Shown here one piece after another: positions 48,335-55,347 of a stretch of 64,000 bases of DNA. Both the position numbers and the translations under genes were made by a program. The DNA comes from Marasmitruncus massiliensis (GTDB lineage: Bacteria; Bacillota; Clostridia; Oscillospirales; Ruminococcaceae), in contig NZ_FYDE01000001.1 of NCBI RefSeq assembly GCF_900186535.1, positions 18,712 to 82,711 of the forward strand. Direction: 5' to 3'. The stretch's first letter is position 1. The number at the start of each line of letters is the position of its first letter. The notes below the pieces were generated by a model that saw only the letters and a program-made list of their open reading frames with translations, did no database searches and was not told where the DNA came from.

Positions 48335-48517
48335 ATGGAAGATAAACTATTGAGATATACTCTGCGTGTGGATCGGGTATTTTTTCAGAAATTTCGTTAT
48401 ATCGCGGAATCTGAAGGTCGTTCTGCAAACAAGGAGATCGAGCAATACATCAAAAAACGTGTTTCTGAATTTGAAACCATTCACGGTAAAATTGAAGTGA
48501 ATGGCAAGGAAGAATAG
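48335..48517 (+). CDS. Arc-like ribbon-helix-helix DNA-binding protein (60 aa)
   Basis: This 60 aa protein has the Arc/MetJ ribbon-helix-helix pattern: a short beta strand (LRYTLRVD), then two helices (FFQKFRYIAESEGRSANKEI and EQYIKKRVSEFE). Such proteins dimerise and bind short inverted repeats, often to regulate their own operon. AGGAGG lies 5 bp before the ATG. It is divergent from the 59 aa gene and flanked by the inverted TTCACTAT sites. The pair sits inside the icd-end insert. Its base composition is clearly more AT-rich than that of icd and the ABC-F gene, which suggests transfer. Confidence 0.75.
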   Translation: MEDKLLRYTLRVDRVFFQKFRYIAESEGRSANKEIEQYIKKRVSEFETIHGKIEVNGKEE

Positions 48518-48562
48518 CTCCCCCCCTGCTAAGGGGAAACTGCTGTAAGCTCCGTTTGCAGC

Positions 48563-48596
48563 AACAAGGCCCGCCGAATGGCGGGCCTTGTTTGAT
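48563..48596. terminator. Bidirectional terminator, probable original icd terminator
   Basis: CAAGGCCCGCC-GAAT-GGCGGGCCTTG is a perfect 11 bp stem followed by TTTGATTT. It directly follows the second icd-end copy and also ends the ABC-F gene on the minus strand. Confidence 0.88.
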
Positions 48597-50198
48597 TTAC
48601 AGGTTCAGCGATTTTTTCCACTCGAGGAAATCGTCGTATTCGACGGCTTTGTCCAGAATCGTGCCGTCCATCCTGATCTCGATGATGCGGTTTGCAATCG
48701 TCTGGATGAACTGGTGGTCCTGCGAGGAGAACAGCACGTTCCCCGGGAAATCGATCAGGCCGTTATTCACCGCCGTGATGGACTCCAAATCCAGATGGTT
48801 GGTCGGCTGGTCGAGCAGCAGCACATTCGCGCCCGACAGCATCATGCGGGACAGCATGCAGCGCACCTTCTCGCCGCCGCTGAGGACCTTCACCGACTTA
48901 TAGACGTCATCGCCGGAGAACAGCATCCGCCCGAGAAAACCGCGCATAAAGGTTTCGGTGTCGTCCGGGGAATATTGGGCAAACCATTGAATCATCGTCA
49001 GGTCGTTATTATTAAAATAGGCGCTGTTGTCCTTGGGAAAATAGCTCTGCGAGGTGGTCATGCCCCACTTGAGGCTGCCCTCGTCCGGCTCCAGTTCCCC
49101 CGCCAAAATCCGGAACAGCGCGGTCTGCGCCTGCTCATTCTCTCCGACAAAGGCAATCTTATCATTCTTGTTCACGCGGAACGACACATGATCGAGCACC
49201 TTGACGCCGTCGATGGTTTTTGTTAAGTCGGTAACCTCCAGAATATCCTTGCCCACCTCGCGGTCAGGCTTAAAGCCTACCCACGGGTAACGGCGGGAAG
49301 ATGCGGGCATCTCATCGACCGTCAGCTTGTCCAGTAGCTTTCTGCGGCTGGTTGCCTGCTTCGATTTGGACTTATTCGCCGAAAAGCGCGCAATAAACGC
49401 CTGCAGATCCTTGATCTGGTCCTCGCGCTTGCGCGTCTGGTCTTTCATGATCTGCTGCATCACCTTGCTCGATTCATACCAGAAATCATAGTTGCCCACA
49501 TACATGCGCACCTGGTTGAAATCGATATCGACAATATGGGTGCAGATGGTATTCAGGAAGTGGCGGTCATGGGAGACCACGATGACTGTGCCGGGGAAAT
49601 CAAGCAGGAAGTCTTCCAGCCAGTCGATGGATTTCATGTCAAGGTTATTCGTCGGCTCATCGAGCAGCAGGATATCCGGCTGGCCGAACAGTGCCTGCGC
49701 CAGCAGGACCTTCACCTTTTCGCCGCCTTTCAGGTCGCTCATCAGCAGTTCGTTCTGCTCCGGCGCAAGTCCGAGGCCCTGCAGCAGGCGGGCGGCATCG
49801 GTTTCCGCGTCCCAGCCGTTCATTTCGGCGAACTCGCCTTCCAACTCCGCCGCGCGCGCGCCATCCTCGTCGGAAAAGTCCGGCTTTTCGTAAAGCGCGT
49901 CCTTTTCCTTCATCACCTCAAAAAGCCGGGGATTTCCCAGCATGACCGTGTCGAGCACACGGTATTCGTCATACTGGAACTGGTCCTGCTTGAGCACCGA
50001 CATGCGGCACTCTTTGGGGATGGCGACTTCCCCCGTGGTCGGGTCCAGTTCACCCGAAAGAATCCGCAGAAAGGTGGACTTCCCCGCCCCGTTGGCGCCG
50101 ATAACGCCATAACAGTTCCCGGGGGTGAATTTGAGGTCGGCGCCTGCAAACAGCTTGACGCCTCCAAACATCAGGCTGACATTGGATACTGTAATCAT
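48597..50198 (-). CDS. ABC-F family ATPase with degenerate second site
   Basis: This 533 aa protein has two soluble ABC domains joined by a basic linker (residues about 245-300), as in ribosome-associated ABC-F translation factors or antibiotic-protection proteins. Domain 1 is intact: GANGAGKSTFLR, LKGGEKVKVLLAQA, LLLDEPTNNLD, VSHDRHFL. In domain 2 the Walker A reads GENEQAQTA (Lys replaced by Gln), Walker B ends DQPTNHLD (Glu to Gln), and the H-loop is SSQDHQF (His lost), while LSGGEKVRCML remains. It resembles the YbiT/YkpA branch. GGAGG precedes the ATG. The second site probably binds but does not hydrolyse ATP, if it binds at all. Confidence 0.93.
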   Translation of the reverse strand: MITVSNVSLMFGGVKLFAGADLKFTPGNCYGVIGANGAGKSTFLRILSGELDPTTGEVAIPKECRMSVLKQDQFQYDEYRVLDTVMLGNPRLFEVMKEKDALYEKPDFSDEDGARAAELEGEFAEMNGWDAETDAARLLQGLGLAPEQNELLMSDLKGGEKVKVLLAQALFGQPDILLLDEPTNNLDMKSIDWLEDFLLDFPGTVIVVSHDRHFLNTICTHIVDIDFNQVRMYVGNYDFWYESSKVMQQIMKDQTRKREDQIKDLQAFIARFSANKSKSKQATSRRKLLDKLTVDEMPASSRRYPWVGFKPDREVGKDILEVTDLTKTIDGVKVLDHVSFRVNKNDKIAFVGENEQAQTALFRILAGELEPDEGSLKWGMTTSQSYFPKDNSAYFNNNDLTMIQWFAQYSPDDTETFMRGFLGRMLFSGDDVYKSVKVLSGGEKVRCMLSRMMLSGANVLLLDQPTNHLDLESITAVNNGLIDFPGNVLFSSQDHQFIQTIANRIIEIRMDGTILDKAVEYDDFLEWKKSLNL

Positions 50199-50255
50199 AG
50201 CTCCTCCATTTATCTGAACTTACAAAAAATATTTGTTTGATTTGTCACGTTTTCC

Positions 50256-50283
50256 AGTATAGCATAGATTCCGGTTTCGTCAA
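50256..50283 (-). promoter_or_regulatory. Promoter of ABC-F gene
   Basis: On the minus strand TTGACG (50283-50278) and TATACT (50261-50256) are spaced by 16 bp. Confidence 0.65.
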
Positions 50284-50322
50284 TAAAATCCGCCGGAAAT
50301 CTGCGAAAAATGCCTGTTTTTC

Positions 50323-50352
50323 TTTACTCGCAGGCCAAAAACCGTGTATACT
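50323..50352 (+). promoter_or_regulatory. Promoter of trkA-like genes
   Basis: TTTACT (50323-50328) and TATACT (50347-50352) are spaced by 18 bp. It is divergent from the ABC-F promoter. Confidence 0.6.
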
Positions 50353-50385
50353 ATAGTTGTATCTTTCAAGAAATGGGGCCGTCTT

Positions 50386-51015
50386 ATGAATATTCTGGTA
50401 GTTGGTTGCGGCAAAGTTGGTTCCCGGCTCAGCAGCGTGCTTTCCAAAATGGGGCATGATGTTTCTGTGGTCGATTCCGACGCGGCACAGTTTTCCAATC
50501 TGGCGGATGACTTTACCGGCTATACCGTCTCCGGTGTCCCGATTGACCAGGACGTGCTCAAGCGCGCGGGCATCGCGGGCTGCGACGCTTTGGCCGCCGT
50601 GACGACCGACGACAACATGAACGTTATGGTCTGCCAGATCGCAAGCGAGGTCTACAAAATCCCTCGCGTGCTTGCCCGTATTTATGACCCGCAGCGCAGC
50701 AACGTCTTTTCGCAGTTTGGCCTGCATACCGTCTGCCCCACCAACCTGTCTGTGGATGCGATCTACTCCATGCTCACGGGGCGCGACCAGGTGAAAAGTC
50801 TGTATCTTGACTCGGCCACCGTTTCGTTCGAAACGGTAAAGCCTTCCCCGAAACAGATCGGCACGCCTGTATCAAAGCTGATTTCGGACAACTCCTCAAA
50901 ATCGGTTCTGTTTGGGGTGCTCCATCGGGACGGCAACCTGAAACTGGCCCATCCGGGGCTGAAAGAGCCGGTCGGGCCGGAAGACCGCCTGCTGATGGCG
51001 AAGGTAATCGACTAG
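50386..51015 (+). CDS. TrkA/KtrA-type potassium channel regulatory protein (first copy)
   Basis: This 209 aa cytoplasmic gating subunit of a Trk/Ktr potassium uptake system binds nucleotide. The Rossmann RCK_N domain begins NILVVGCGKVGSRLSSVLS, with Asp in VVDSDAAQF for the ribose. Residues 130-209 form an RCK_C domain that may sense a ligand such as c-di-AMP. The start at 50386 is preferred over 50344, although no strong ribosome site precedes it. A second TrkA-type gene follows by 19 bp. The membrane channel subunit is not in this window. Confidence 0.88.
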   Translation: MNILVVGCGKVGSRLSSVLSKMGHDVSVVDSDAAQFSNLADDFTGYTVSGVPIDQDVLKRAGIAGCDALAAVTTDDNMNVMVCQIASEVYKIPRVLARIYDPQRSNVFSQFGLHTVCPTNLSVDAIYSMLTGRDQVKSLYLDSATVSFETVKPSPKQIGTPVSKLISDNSSKSVLFGVLHRDGNLKLAHPGLKEPVGPEDRLLMAKVID

Positions 51016-51034
51016 CAAAGGAGGAGACCGATTC

Positions 51035-51712
51035 ATGAAAGTGATTGTAGTGGGCGGCGGAAAAGTCGGCTATTACCTGACAAAGACCCTTTTGGAGCAC
51101 GGTCACAAGCCCCATCTGATTGAAAAAGAACGAAACACCTGCGCCCGTGCCGCGAACGACCTTGATGTACCGGTCATCTGCGGAGACGGCAGCACCATCG
51201 ATGTGCTGGAAAGTGCCGAGACGCATGACGCGGACGCACTGATTGCAGTCACCGGGCGCGACCAGGATAACCTCGTGGCCTGTCAGCTTGCAAAGCAGCT
51301 GTTCCATGTACGGCGCACGGTGGCGCGCATCAACAACCCGAAGAATGCCGCTGTGATGAAGCAGCTTGGCGTCGACATTCCCGTTTCTTCCACCGACAAT
51401 ATCGCGCGGCTGTTGGAACGTGAAGTCGACAGTACCTCCATCAAGCAGCTGATGTCGCTCAACCGAGGGGAAACCTCCCTGTGTGAACTGCTGATTCCCC
51501 AGCAATATAAGCTCGACGGCGTGCGCCTTTCCGAACTGCAGCTGCCGGAGGAATCCATTATCGTTTCAATAACCCGCGACGGCAAATTGATTATCCCGCG
51601 AGGCAATGCCCAAATTCTCAGCGGCGACAAAGTTCTGGTCATCTGCGATAACAAGGTTGCGCATGAACTGTCCCGGAAAATAGGGCTTGAGGCCAACAGG
51701 GCGGACAATTAG
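51035..51712 (+). CDS. TrkA/KtrA-type potassium channel regulatory protein (second copy)
   Basis: This 225 aa protein has the same RCK_N (KVIVVGGGKVGYYLTKTLLE) and RCK_C layout as its neighbour but is clearly diverged. The second half includes DGVRLSELQLPEESIIVSIT and GDKVLVIC, typical of TrkA C-terminal domains. AAAGGAGGAG lies before the ATG. Two adjacent single-unit proteins may replace the double-length TrkA of E. coli by forming a heteromeric ring. A terminator follows. Confidence 0.9.
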   Translation: MKVIVVGGGKVGYYLTKTLLEHGHKPHLIEKERNTCARAANDLDVPVICGDGSTIDVLESAETHDADALIAVTGRDQDNLVACQLAKQLFHVRRTVARINNPKNAAVMKQLGVDIPVSSTDNIARLLEREVDSTSIKQLMSLNRGETSLCELLIPQQYKLDGVRLSELQLPEESIIVSITRDGKLIIPRGNAQILSGDKVLVICDNKVAHELSRKIGLEANRADN

Positions 51713-51753
51713 CTGTCCGGCATGCGCGGCAATTGGGTTTGACAAATATGATT

Positions 51754-51789
51754 CGGGAGGTATCCGTTTGCGCGGATGCCTCCCGTTTT
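51754..51789 (+). terminator. Terminator of trkA-like operon
   Basis: CGGGAGGTATCCG/CGGATGCCTCCCG forms a 13 bp stem with one G-T pair, followed by TTTTG. Confidence 0.8.
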
Positions 51790-51845
51790 GTGTCAGATTC
51801 CTTTTTTACGGCAGATGGAATTTTCTTCACTTGCCTGCTTTAAAA

Positions 51846-52331
51846 TTATGTCAAATCCAATTCATTGATAAAGCATACAATATCACGATCTGTAATATCA
51901 ATTACACCGTAGCTGGGTTTGGTTCCCCGCGGCATCCCGAGGCTGCCGGGGTTCAAGATATGGACACCGTTCCGGTAGTCCATAAGCGGGATATGGGTGT
52001 GCCCGAACAGAATTACGTTCGCCTGAACCTCTGCGCCGGCACGGTAAAGGTCATCCAGTTCGTATTTTACATTGTACATATGACCATGTGTATAAAATAT
52101 CTTCGCAATCCCGCAGGAAAAGCAGCCGGCCAAAGACGCGTTGGTACCAAAATCGCAGTTGCCGCGCGCGCTGAGGAATTTGCATTCCGGATAGATGTTT
52201 TCCACCTGTTCCAGCTCGACGGCACCGTCGCCCAGATGGATAAAAAGGGCCGCCGTGTTGCGGTATTTTTCCACCAGCGTATGCAGCGCGTAAAAATCCC
52301 TGTGGGTATCCGATGTTACAATAATCCGCAT
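51846..52331 (-). CDS. YfcE/MJ0936-type metallophosphodiesterase
   Basis: This 161 aa calcineurin-like phosphoesterase carries all metal ligands: Asp and His in IVTSDTHRD, Asp in HLGDGAVEL, Asn in ARGNCDFG, His in FYTHGHMYNVKY and His-x-His in LFGHTHIPLM. It hydrolyses phosphodiesters in vitro; the physiological substrate of the family is unclear. The start at 52331 has AAAGG upstream, and earlier in-frame codons overlap the divergent promoter region. It is alone on the minus strand, divergent from the three-gene cluster of unknown function. Confidence 0.9.
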   Translation of the reverse strand: MRIIVTSDTHRDFYALHTLVEKYRNTAALFIHLGDGAVELEQVENIYPECKFLSARGNCDFGTNASLAGCFSCGIAKIFYTHGHMYNVKYELDDLYRAGAEVQANVILFGHTHIPLMDYRNGVHILNPGSLGMPRGTKPSYGVIDITDRDIVCFINELDLT

Positions 52332-52359
52332 AGAGTTCGAAACCTTTCGGCTTAGATTC

Positions 52360-52374
52360 GACAGCTCCGCTGTC
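52360..52374. promoter_or_regulatory. Dyad upstream of phosphodiesterase gene
   Basis: GACAGC-TCC-GCTGTC is a perfect inverted repeat in the 102 bp divergent region. It may be an operator or an mRNA hairpin. Confidence 0.35.
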
Positions 52375-52433
52375 ACACAATAGAGAATATCTGCTAATAA
52401 TATATCATACAATGGAGTGAATGAAAACAGGCG

Positions 52434-52697
52434 GTGACAAACTTGAACAACAATTTTAATTTCTCTCAGAATCAGCTGGACGCCCTGATCAGGCTGGCAG
52501 GCAGGAAGATGGGGACCGACCCGCAAAAGCTCAAGCAGCAGATGGAGAGCGGCCAGATGGACAGCGTTCTGAAAAATCTTAACGCCAATCAGCAGGCACA
52601 GTTTAAAAATCTGGTGAACAACCCGGCTGCTGTCCAGCAGCTGATAGAAAACCCAAATATGCAGACTCTGCTGAAAAACCTGATGGGCGGCAAATAA
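52434..52697 (+). CDS. Unknown small protein, first gene of a three-gene cluster (87 aa)
   Basis: I do not recognise a named family. The start is a GTG at 52434 or a TTG at 52443; GGCGGTGA favours the latter. The product is hydrophilic, rich in Asn, Gln, Leu and Lys, and almost wholly helical in pattern. It contains DALIRLAGRKMGTDPQKLKQ and a repeated NL/NP theme (NANQQAQFKNLVNNPAAVQQ) that resembles the start of the next gene. There is no signal peptide or membrane span. The three genes are tightly packed and end at one terminator, so they probably work together. Confidence 0.7.
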   Translation: MTNLNNNFNFSQNQLDALIRLAGRKMGTDPQKLKQQMESGQMDSVLKNLNANQQAQFKNLVNNPAAVQQLIENPNMQTLLKNLMGGK

Positions 52698-52721
52698 ACG
52701 TGGGGGAATGGAGGGATTACG

Positions 52722-53267
52722 ATGGATGATTTAAACTCGACGCTGAGTGCAATTTTGAACGATCCGGACAAAATGGCCCAGCTTCGCTCCGTTGCGGAAT
52801 CACTGGGCCTGAACCCGGGAGGGGGTGCCCCGTCTCCCCCTTCGCAGCAGAATACCGCTCCCGCAGGTGGCAGCGGAAGCCCAGGTAATTCGAACGGCAA
52901 TGGCGGTATTGATGCCGCCGCCATTGCCTCCATTCTCCAGAATTTTCAAAGCGGAGGAAATGCAGGCACGGGAGGCGACGCGTCTTCCTCCGGAAATTCA
53001 CAGGTGAATCTGGGGGCAATTTCAAAGGTCGCACAAGTTCTTTCCACATTCAACCAAAGCGACAAAAACGTAGAGCTGCTGCGTACATTGAAGCCGCATT
53101 TTTCTGCCGCCCGCGCAAGCCGCATTGACGACGCGGTGCGCATCATGCAGCTTTTGAAGGCCTGGCCCGCACTGCGTGACAGCGGCCTGCTCAGCAGCCT
53201 CGGCAATCTCGGCGGCCTTGGCAACCTTGGCAACCTTGGCAATCTGTTTGGAGGTGGCAGACGATGA
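52722..53267 (+). CDS. Unknown protein with Gly/Pro/Asn linker, second gene of cluster (181 aa)
   Basis: This protein has three parts. The N-terminal 30 residues (DDLNSTLSAILNDPDKMAQL) echo the first gene. A Gly/Ser/Asn/Pro-rich disordered linker spans residues about 31-95. A helical domain at 96-155 (AQVLSTFNQSDKNVELLRTL, ARASRIDDAVRIMQLLKAWP) is followed by a repeat of Gly-Asn-Leu units (GLGNLGNLGNLFGGGRR). No signal peptide or membrane span is seen. Its stop overlaps the next start (ATGATG), so coupling is likely. The domain resembles short segments seen in hypothetical clostridial proteins; a structural or scaffold role is a guess. Confidence 0.75.
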   Translation: MDDLNSTLSAILNDPDKMAQLRSVAESLGLNPGGGAPSPPSQQNTAPAGGSGSPGNSNGNGGIDAAAIASILQNFQSGGNAGTGGDASSSGNSQVNLGAISKVAQVLSTFNQSDKNVELLRTLKPHFSAARASRIDDAVRIMQLLKAWPALRDSGLLSSLGNLGGLGNLGNLGNLFGGGRR

Positions 53268-53650
53268 TGCGGTGGAACAGCACCAAGACCTATACGGAAG
53301 AAGACATTATGCGTATGCAGCAGGAAGCGGTCAGCCGTGTCCATGAAATGCAGGCACGCGCTCAAAATATGGCGTATTATGAATACGAGTCCAGGCCGGC
53401 AATCGGCGAACATTACGATCAGCCGGTAATCGAAGCGGAATCGAGAATCGTCCCGGTCGATCAGACATCGTCTCCCCCTCCGGAGGTATCCGCTGCTTCC
53501 GCACCCACGAACGATAACCAGTCCCATGGGCTGCTGAGCAATCTTAATCTTGACAGCGAATCTCTGCTGATTTTAGGGCTGATCTATCTGCTTTATAATG
53601 AAAAAGCCGACAATTCGCTTTTGATGGCACTGGGCTATCTCCTGCTTTAA
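53264..53650 (+). CDS. Unknown protein with C-terminal hydrophobic segment, third gene of cluster (128 aa)
   Basis: This 128 aa protein has a helical N-terminal part (YTEEDIMRMQQEAVSRVHEM, residues 10-35), a Pro/Ser-rich flexible middle, and a C-terminal stretch SLLILGLIYLLYNEKADNSL followed by LMALGYLLL. That last part is hydrophobic but broken by Asn-Glu-Lys-Ala-Asp, so it is more like a short re-entrant hairpin or packing motif than a normal membrane span. It overlaps the previous gene by 4 bases. The end of the operon is a terminator lying within the convergent rsmI gene. I know no function; membrane tethering of the other two products is one possibility. Confidence 0.75.
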   Translation: MMRWNSTKTYTEEDIMRMQQEAVSRVHEMQARAQNMAYYEYESRPAIGEHYDQPVIEAESRIVPVDQTSSPPPEVSAASAPTNDNQSHGLLSNLNLDSESLLILGLIYLLYNEKADNSLLMALGYLLL

Positions 53651-53676
53651 GTTGCCGTTTCAGGCAATACATAGTT

Positions 53677-54495
53677 TCACAGGGCAGCCTTATAGAGCTG
53701 CCCTTTTTTATATCCGGTCTGGCGCGCTACATCCTTTGCGGCATCAGACAGGGACATGCCCCCCTGTGCCAGCGATTTTACCATTTCCACCGCTTCCTCA
53801 AGCGTCGGCGGTGTTTCCTCCGCGGGGGCGGCGCCTTCTATCACCAGCACAAATTCCCCCTTGGGAGTGTTCTCCGTATACCACCCCACCGCCTCGGAAA
53901 GCGTGGTGCGGCGCACCTCTTCATGAATCTTGGTCAGTTCCCGCGCGAGGGAAATCCGCCGGTCTCCGAATACGGTCAGCAGATCCTGCAGCGTGGAAAG
54001 CAGCTTATGGGGCGCCTCATAAAAGATCAGGGTACGGGTGTCGTTCTTTACCTGTTCCAGATGCTCCAACCGGCTGTTCCGCTTGACGCTCAGGAACCCC
54101 TCAAACGCGAACCGGCTTGTGGAAAGCCCGGAAACCGCCAGCGCGGAGATCGCCGCGCTCGGCCCCGGCACGACTTCCACCGCTACGCCGCGCTCGGCGC
54201 AGAGCCGCACGAGATCTTCCCCCGGATCGGAAATGCAGGGCATTCCCGCGTCGGTGATCACCGCGCAGGTTTCTCCCGCCTCCATACGCGCCACAATCTG
54301 TTCCCCGCGCTCGCGCAGGTTATGCTCATAATAGCTGACCAGCGGTTTTTTGATGCCGAAATGGTTGAGCAGCTTGAGCGATACCCGCGTATCCTCCGCG
54401 GCAATAAAATCGCAGTCCTCCAGCGCGCGCACCGCGCGGGGCGACAGGTCGCCGAGATTCCCGATCGGCGTGCCGACGACAAATAACTTTCCCAT
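53677..54495 (-). CDS. rsmI: 16S rRNA (cytidine-1402 2'-O)-methyltransferase RsmI
   Basis: This 272 aa SAM-dependent tetrapyrrole-methylase-fold enzyme 2'-O-methylates C1402 in the ribosomal P site. The N-terminal GTPIGNLGDLSPRAVRAL, the segment AAEDTRVSLKLLNHFGIKKP, and TDAGMPCISDPGEDLVRLC with VPGPSA are family landmarks. The start at 54495 has AAGGAG 6 bp upstream. It follows trmN6 by 10 bp, as in the yabB-yabC order of Bacillus. Its last codons contain the terminator of the convergent three-gene cluster. Confidence 0.95.
   Translation of the reverse strand: MGKLFVVGTPIGNLGDLSPRAVRALEDCDFIAAEDTRVSLKLLNHFGIKKPLVSYYEHNLRERGEQIVARMEAGETCAVITDAGMPCISDPGEDLVRLCAERGVAVEVVPGPSAAISALAVSGLSTSRFAFEGFLSVKRNSRLEHLEQVKNDTRTLIFYEAPHKLLSTLQDLLTVFGDRRISLARELTKIHEEVRRTTLSEAVGWYTENTPKGEFVLVIEGAAPAEETPPTLEEAVEMVKSLAQGGMSLSDAAKDVARQTGYKKGQLYKAAL
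53681..53709 (+). terminator. Terminator of three-gene cluster, inside the rsmI 3' end
   Basis: AGGGCAGC-CTTATAGA-GCTGCCCT is followed by TTTTT on the plus strand. The whole element lies within the final codons of rsmI on the other strand. Confidence 0.8.
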
Positions 54496-54505
54496 GGCGT
54501 TCTCC

Positions 54506-55240
54506 TTACAGATTGTGTTCTTTCTGGTAAATCCGCAGCAGTTCCGGCGAAAATCCGCCTTCTCCCTCGATGATGAGCGGCGCGTCCACCTGCAAAAACG
54601 GCTTTCCTCCCCGCCTGCCCTCCAGCAGAAACAGCCAGGGCGGCGTGTCCGGTTTCTGCTGGACAAACCGGAGCCGTTTTGGTTCCAGTTTTTCATGCCT
54701 CATTGCGGCAATCACATCCGCCAGCCGTTCGGGGCGTTGGCAGATACAAAGCTTTCCCCCGAATTTCAGAAGATAACGGGCGGCGGCGCAGACATCTTCA
54801 ATGGAACACATGGTTTCATGGCGCGCGATCCGGTCCGCGTCGGTCTCGCTCATGATGCCGGTACCCGCTGTTTTATAGGGCGGATTGCAGGTTACCACAT
54901 CTGCGGACCCAGCGGGCAGCCGTCCGCGCAGCTCCCGCAGATCGGCATGCACAGACACCAGCCGTCCTTCGGGAATCCCGCCTTCCCGAAGCGTAATGGC
55001 AAGCTGGTCGGCCGCCTTCTGCTGGAGTTCTACCGCATAGGCGATCTTCGGCGCGGTCTCCTCACTGCGGAACCACAGCACCGGGATAATCCCGCAGCCT
55101 GTCCCAAGGTCGCAGGCAATATCACGCCTGCGGGGCGCGGCAAAATCGGAAAGCAGAAACGCGTCGGTTCCGAATTTATGATCGGGCGTCACGCAGATTT
55201 TCAGCCGCTCTCCCAGCGGCTCAAAGGTATAATCAAACAT
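54506..55240 (-). CDS. trmN6: tRNA1(Val) adenine-37 N6-methyltransferase family protein
   Basis: This 244 aa Rossmann-fold methyltransferase equals YabB of Bacillus and TrmN6/YfiC of E. coli. The SAM site is ACDLGTGCGIIPVLW, and the N6-adenine catalytic motif NPPY lies in VVTCNPPYKTAG. The start at 55240 has GAAGGAG 8 bp upstream; a longer frame to 55279 is not supported. Its position beside rsmI and near ricT and holB matches conserved Firmicutes gene order. The tRNA target is assumed from the family. Confidence 0.9.
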   Translation of the reverse strand: MFDYTFEPLGERLKICVTPDHKFGTDAFLLSDFAAPRRRDIACDLGTGCGIIPVLWFRSEETAPKIAYAVELQQKAADQLAITLREGGIPEGRLVSVHADLRELRGRLPAGSADVVTCNPPYKTAGTGIMSETDADRIARHETMCSIEDVCAAARYLLKFGGKLCICQRPERLADVIAAMRHEKLEPKRLRFVQQKPDTPPWLFLLEGRRGGKPFLQVDAPLIIEGEGGFSPELLRIYQKEHNL

Positions 55241-55287
55241 GCGGGCGCTCCTTCCGATAAAAATGATACAGCATTCCACGCCGGATA

Positions 55288-55325
55288 CAAAGAGAAAGCC
55301 CCCGCTGCACAGCGAAGGCTTCAGG
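55288..55325 (-). terminator. Terminator after ferredoxin gene
   Basis: An imperfect AAGCC-CGCT/AGCG-GGCTT stem is followed on the minus strand by TTTCTCTTT. It lies 22 bp past the ferredoxin stop. Confidence 0.55.
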
Positions 55326-55347
55326 TTTTTTCCATTCGGTCAGAAAC

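Larger units (their letters stand above)
47910..48564. mobile_element. Small insert at the icd 3' end bounded by imperfect direct repeats
   Basis: A 28 bp sequence covering the last icd codons and stop (47910-47937) recurs at 48537-48564 with 22 identical bases. Both copies read Lys-Leu-Leu-stop, differing by a synonymous TTG/CTG, and both continue to TTGCAGCAA. The second copy is followed by a normal terminator, as the original icd end would be. Between them lie AT-rich DNA, a bidirectional terminator and two divergent small genes. This is the footprint of integration into an icd 3' end. No integrase is present, so it is a remnant or a non-autonomous cassette. Confidence 0.5.

Noticed and set aside
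47910..48564. Full prophage or integrative element at icd
   Set aside because: No integrase, recombinase or other phage gene is present; only a small insert with repeats can be supported.
51749..51790. TTGACA near 51749 followed by a hairpin, as a second short-RNA unit
   Set aside because: No -10 element lies at a suitable distance, so the hairpin is simply the terminator of the trkA-like operon.
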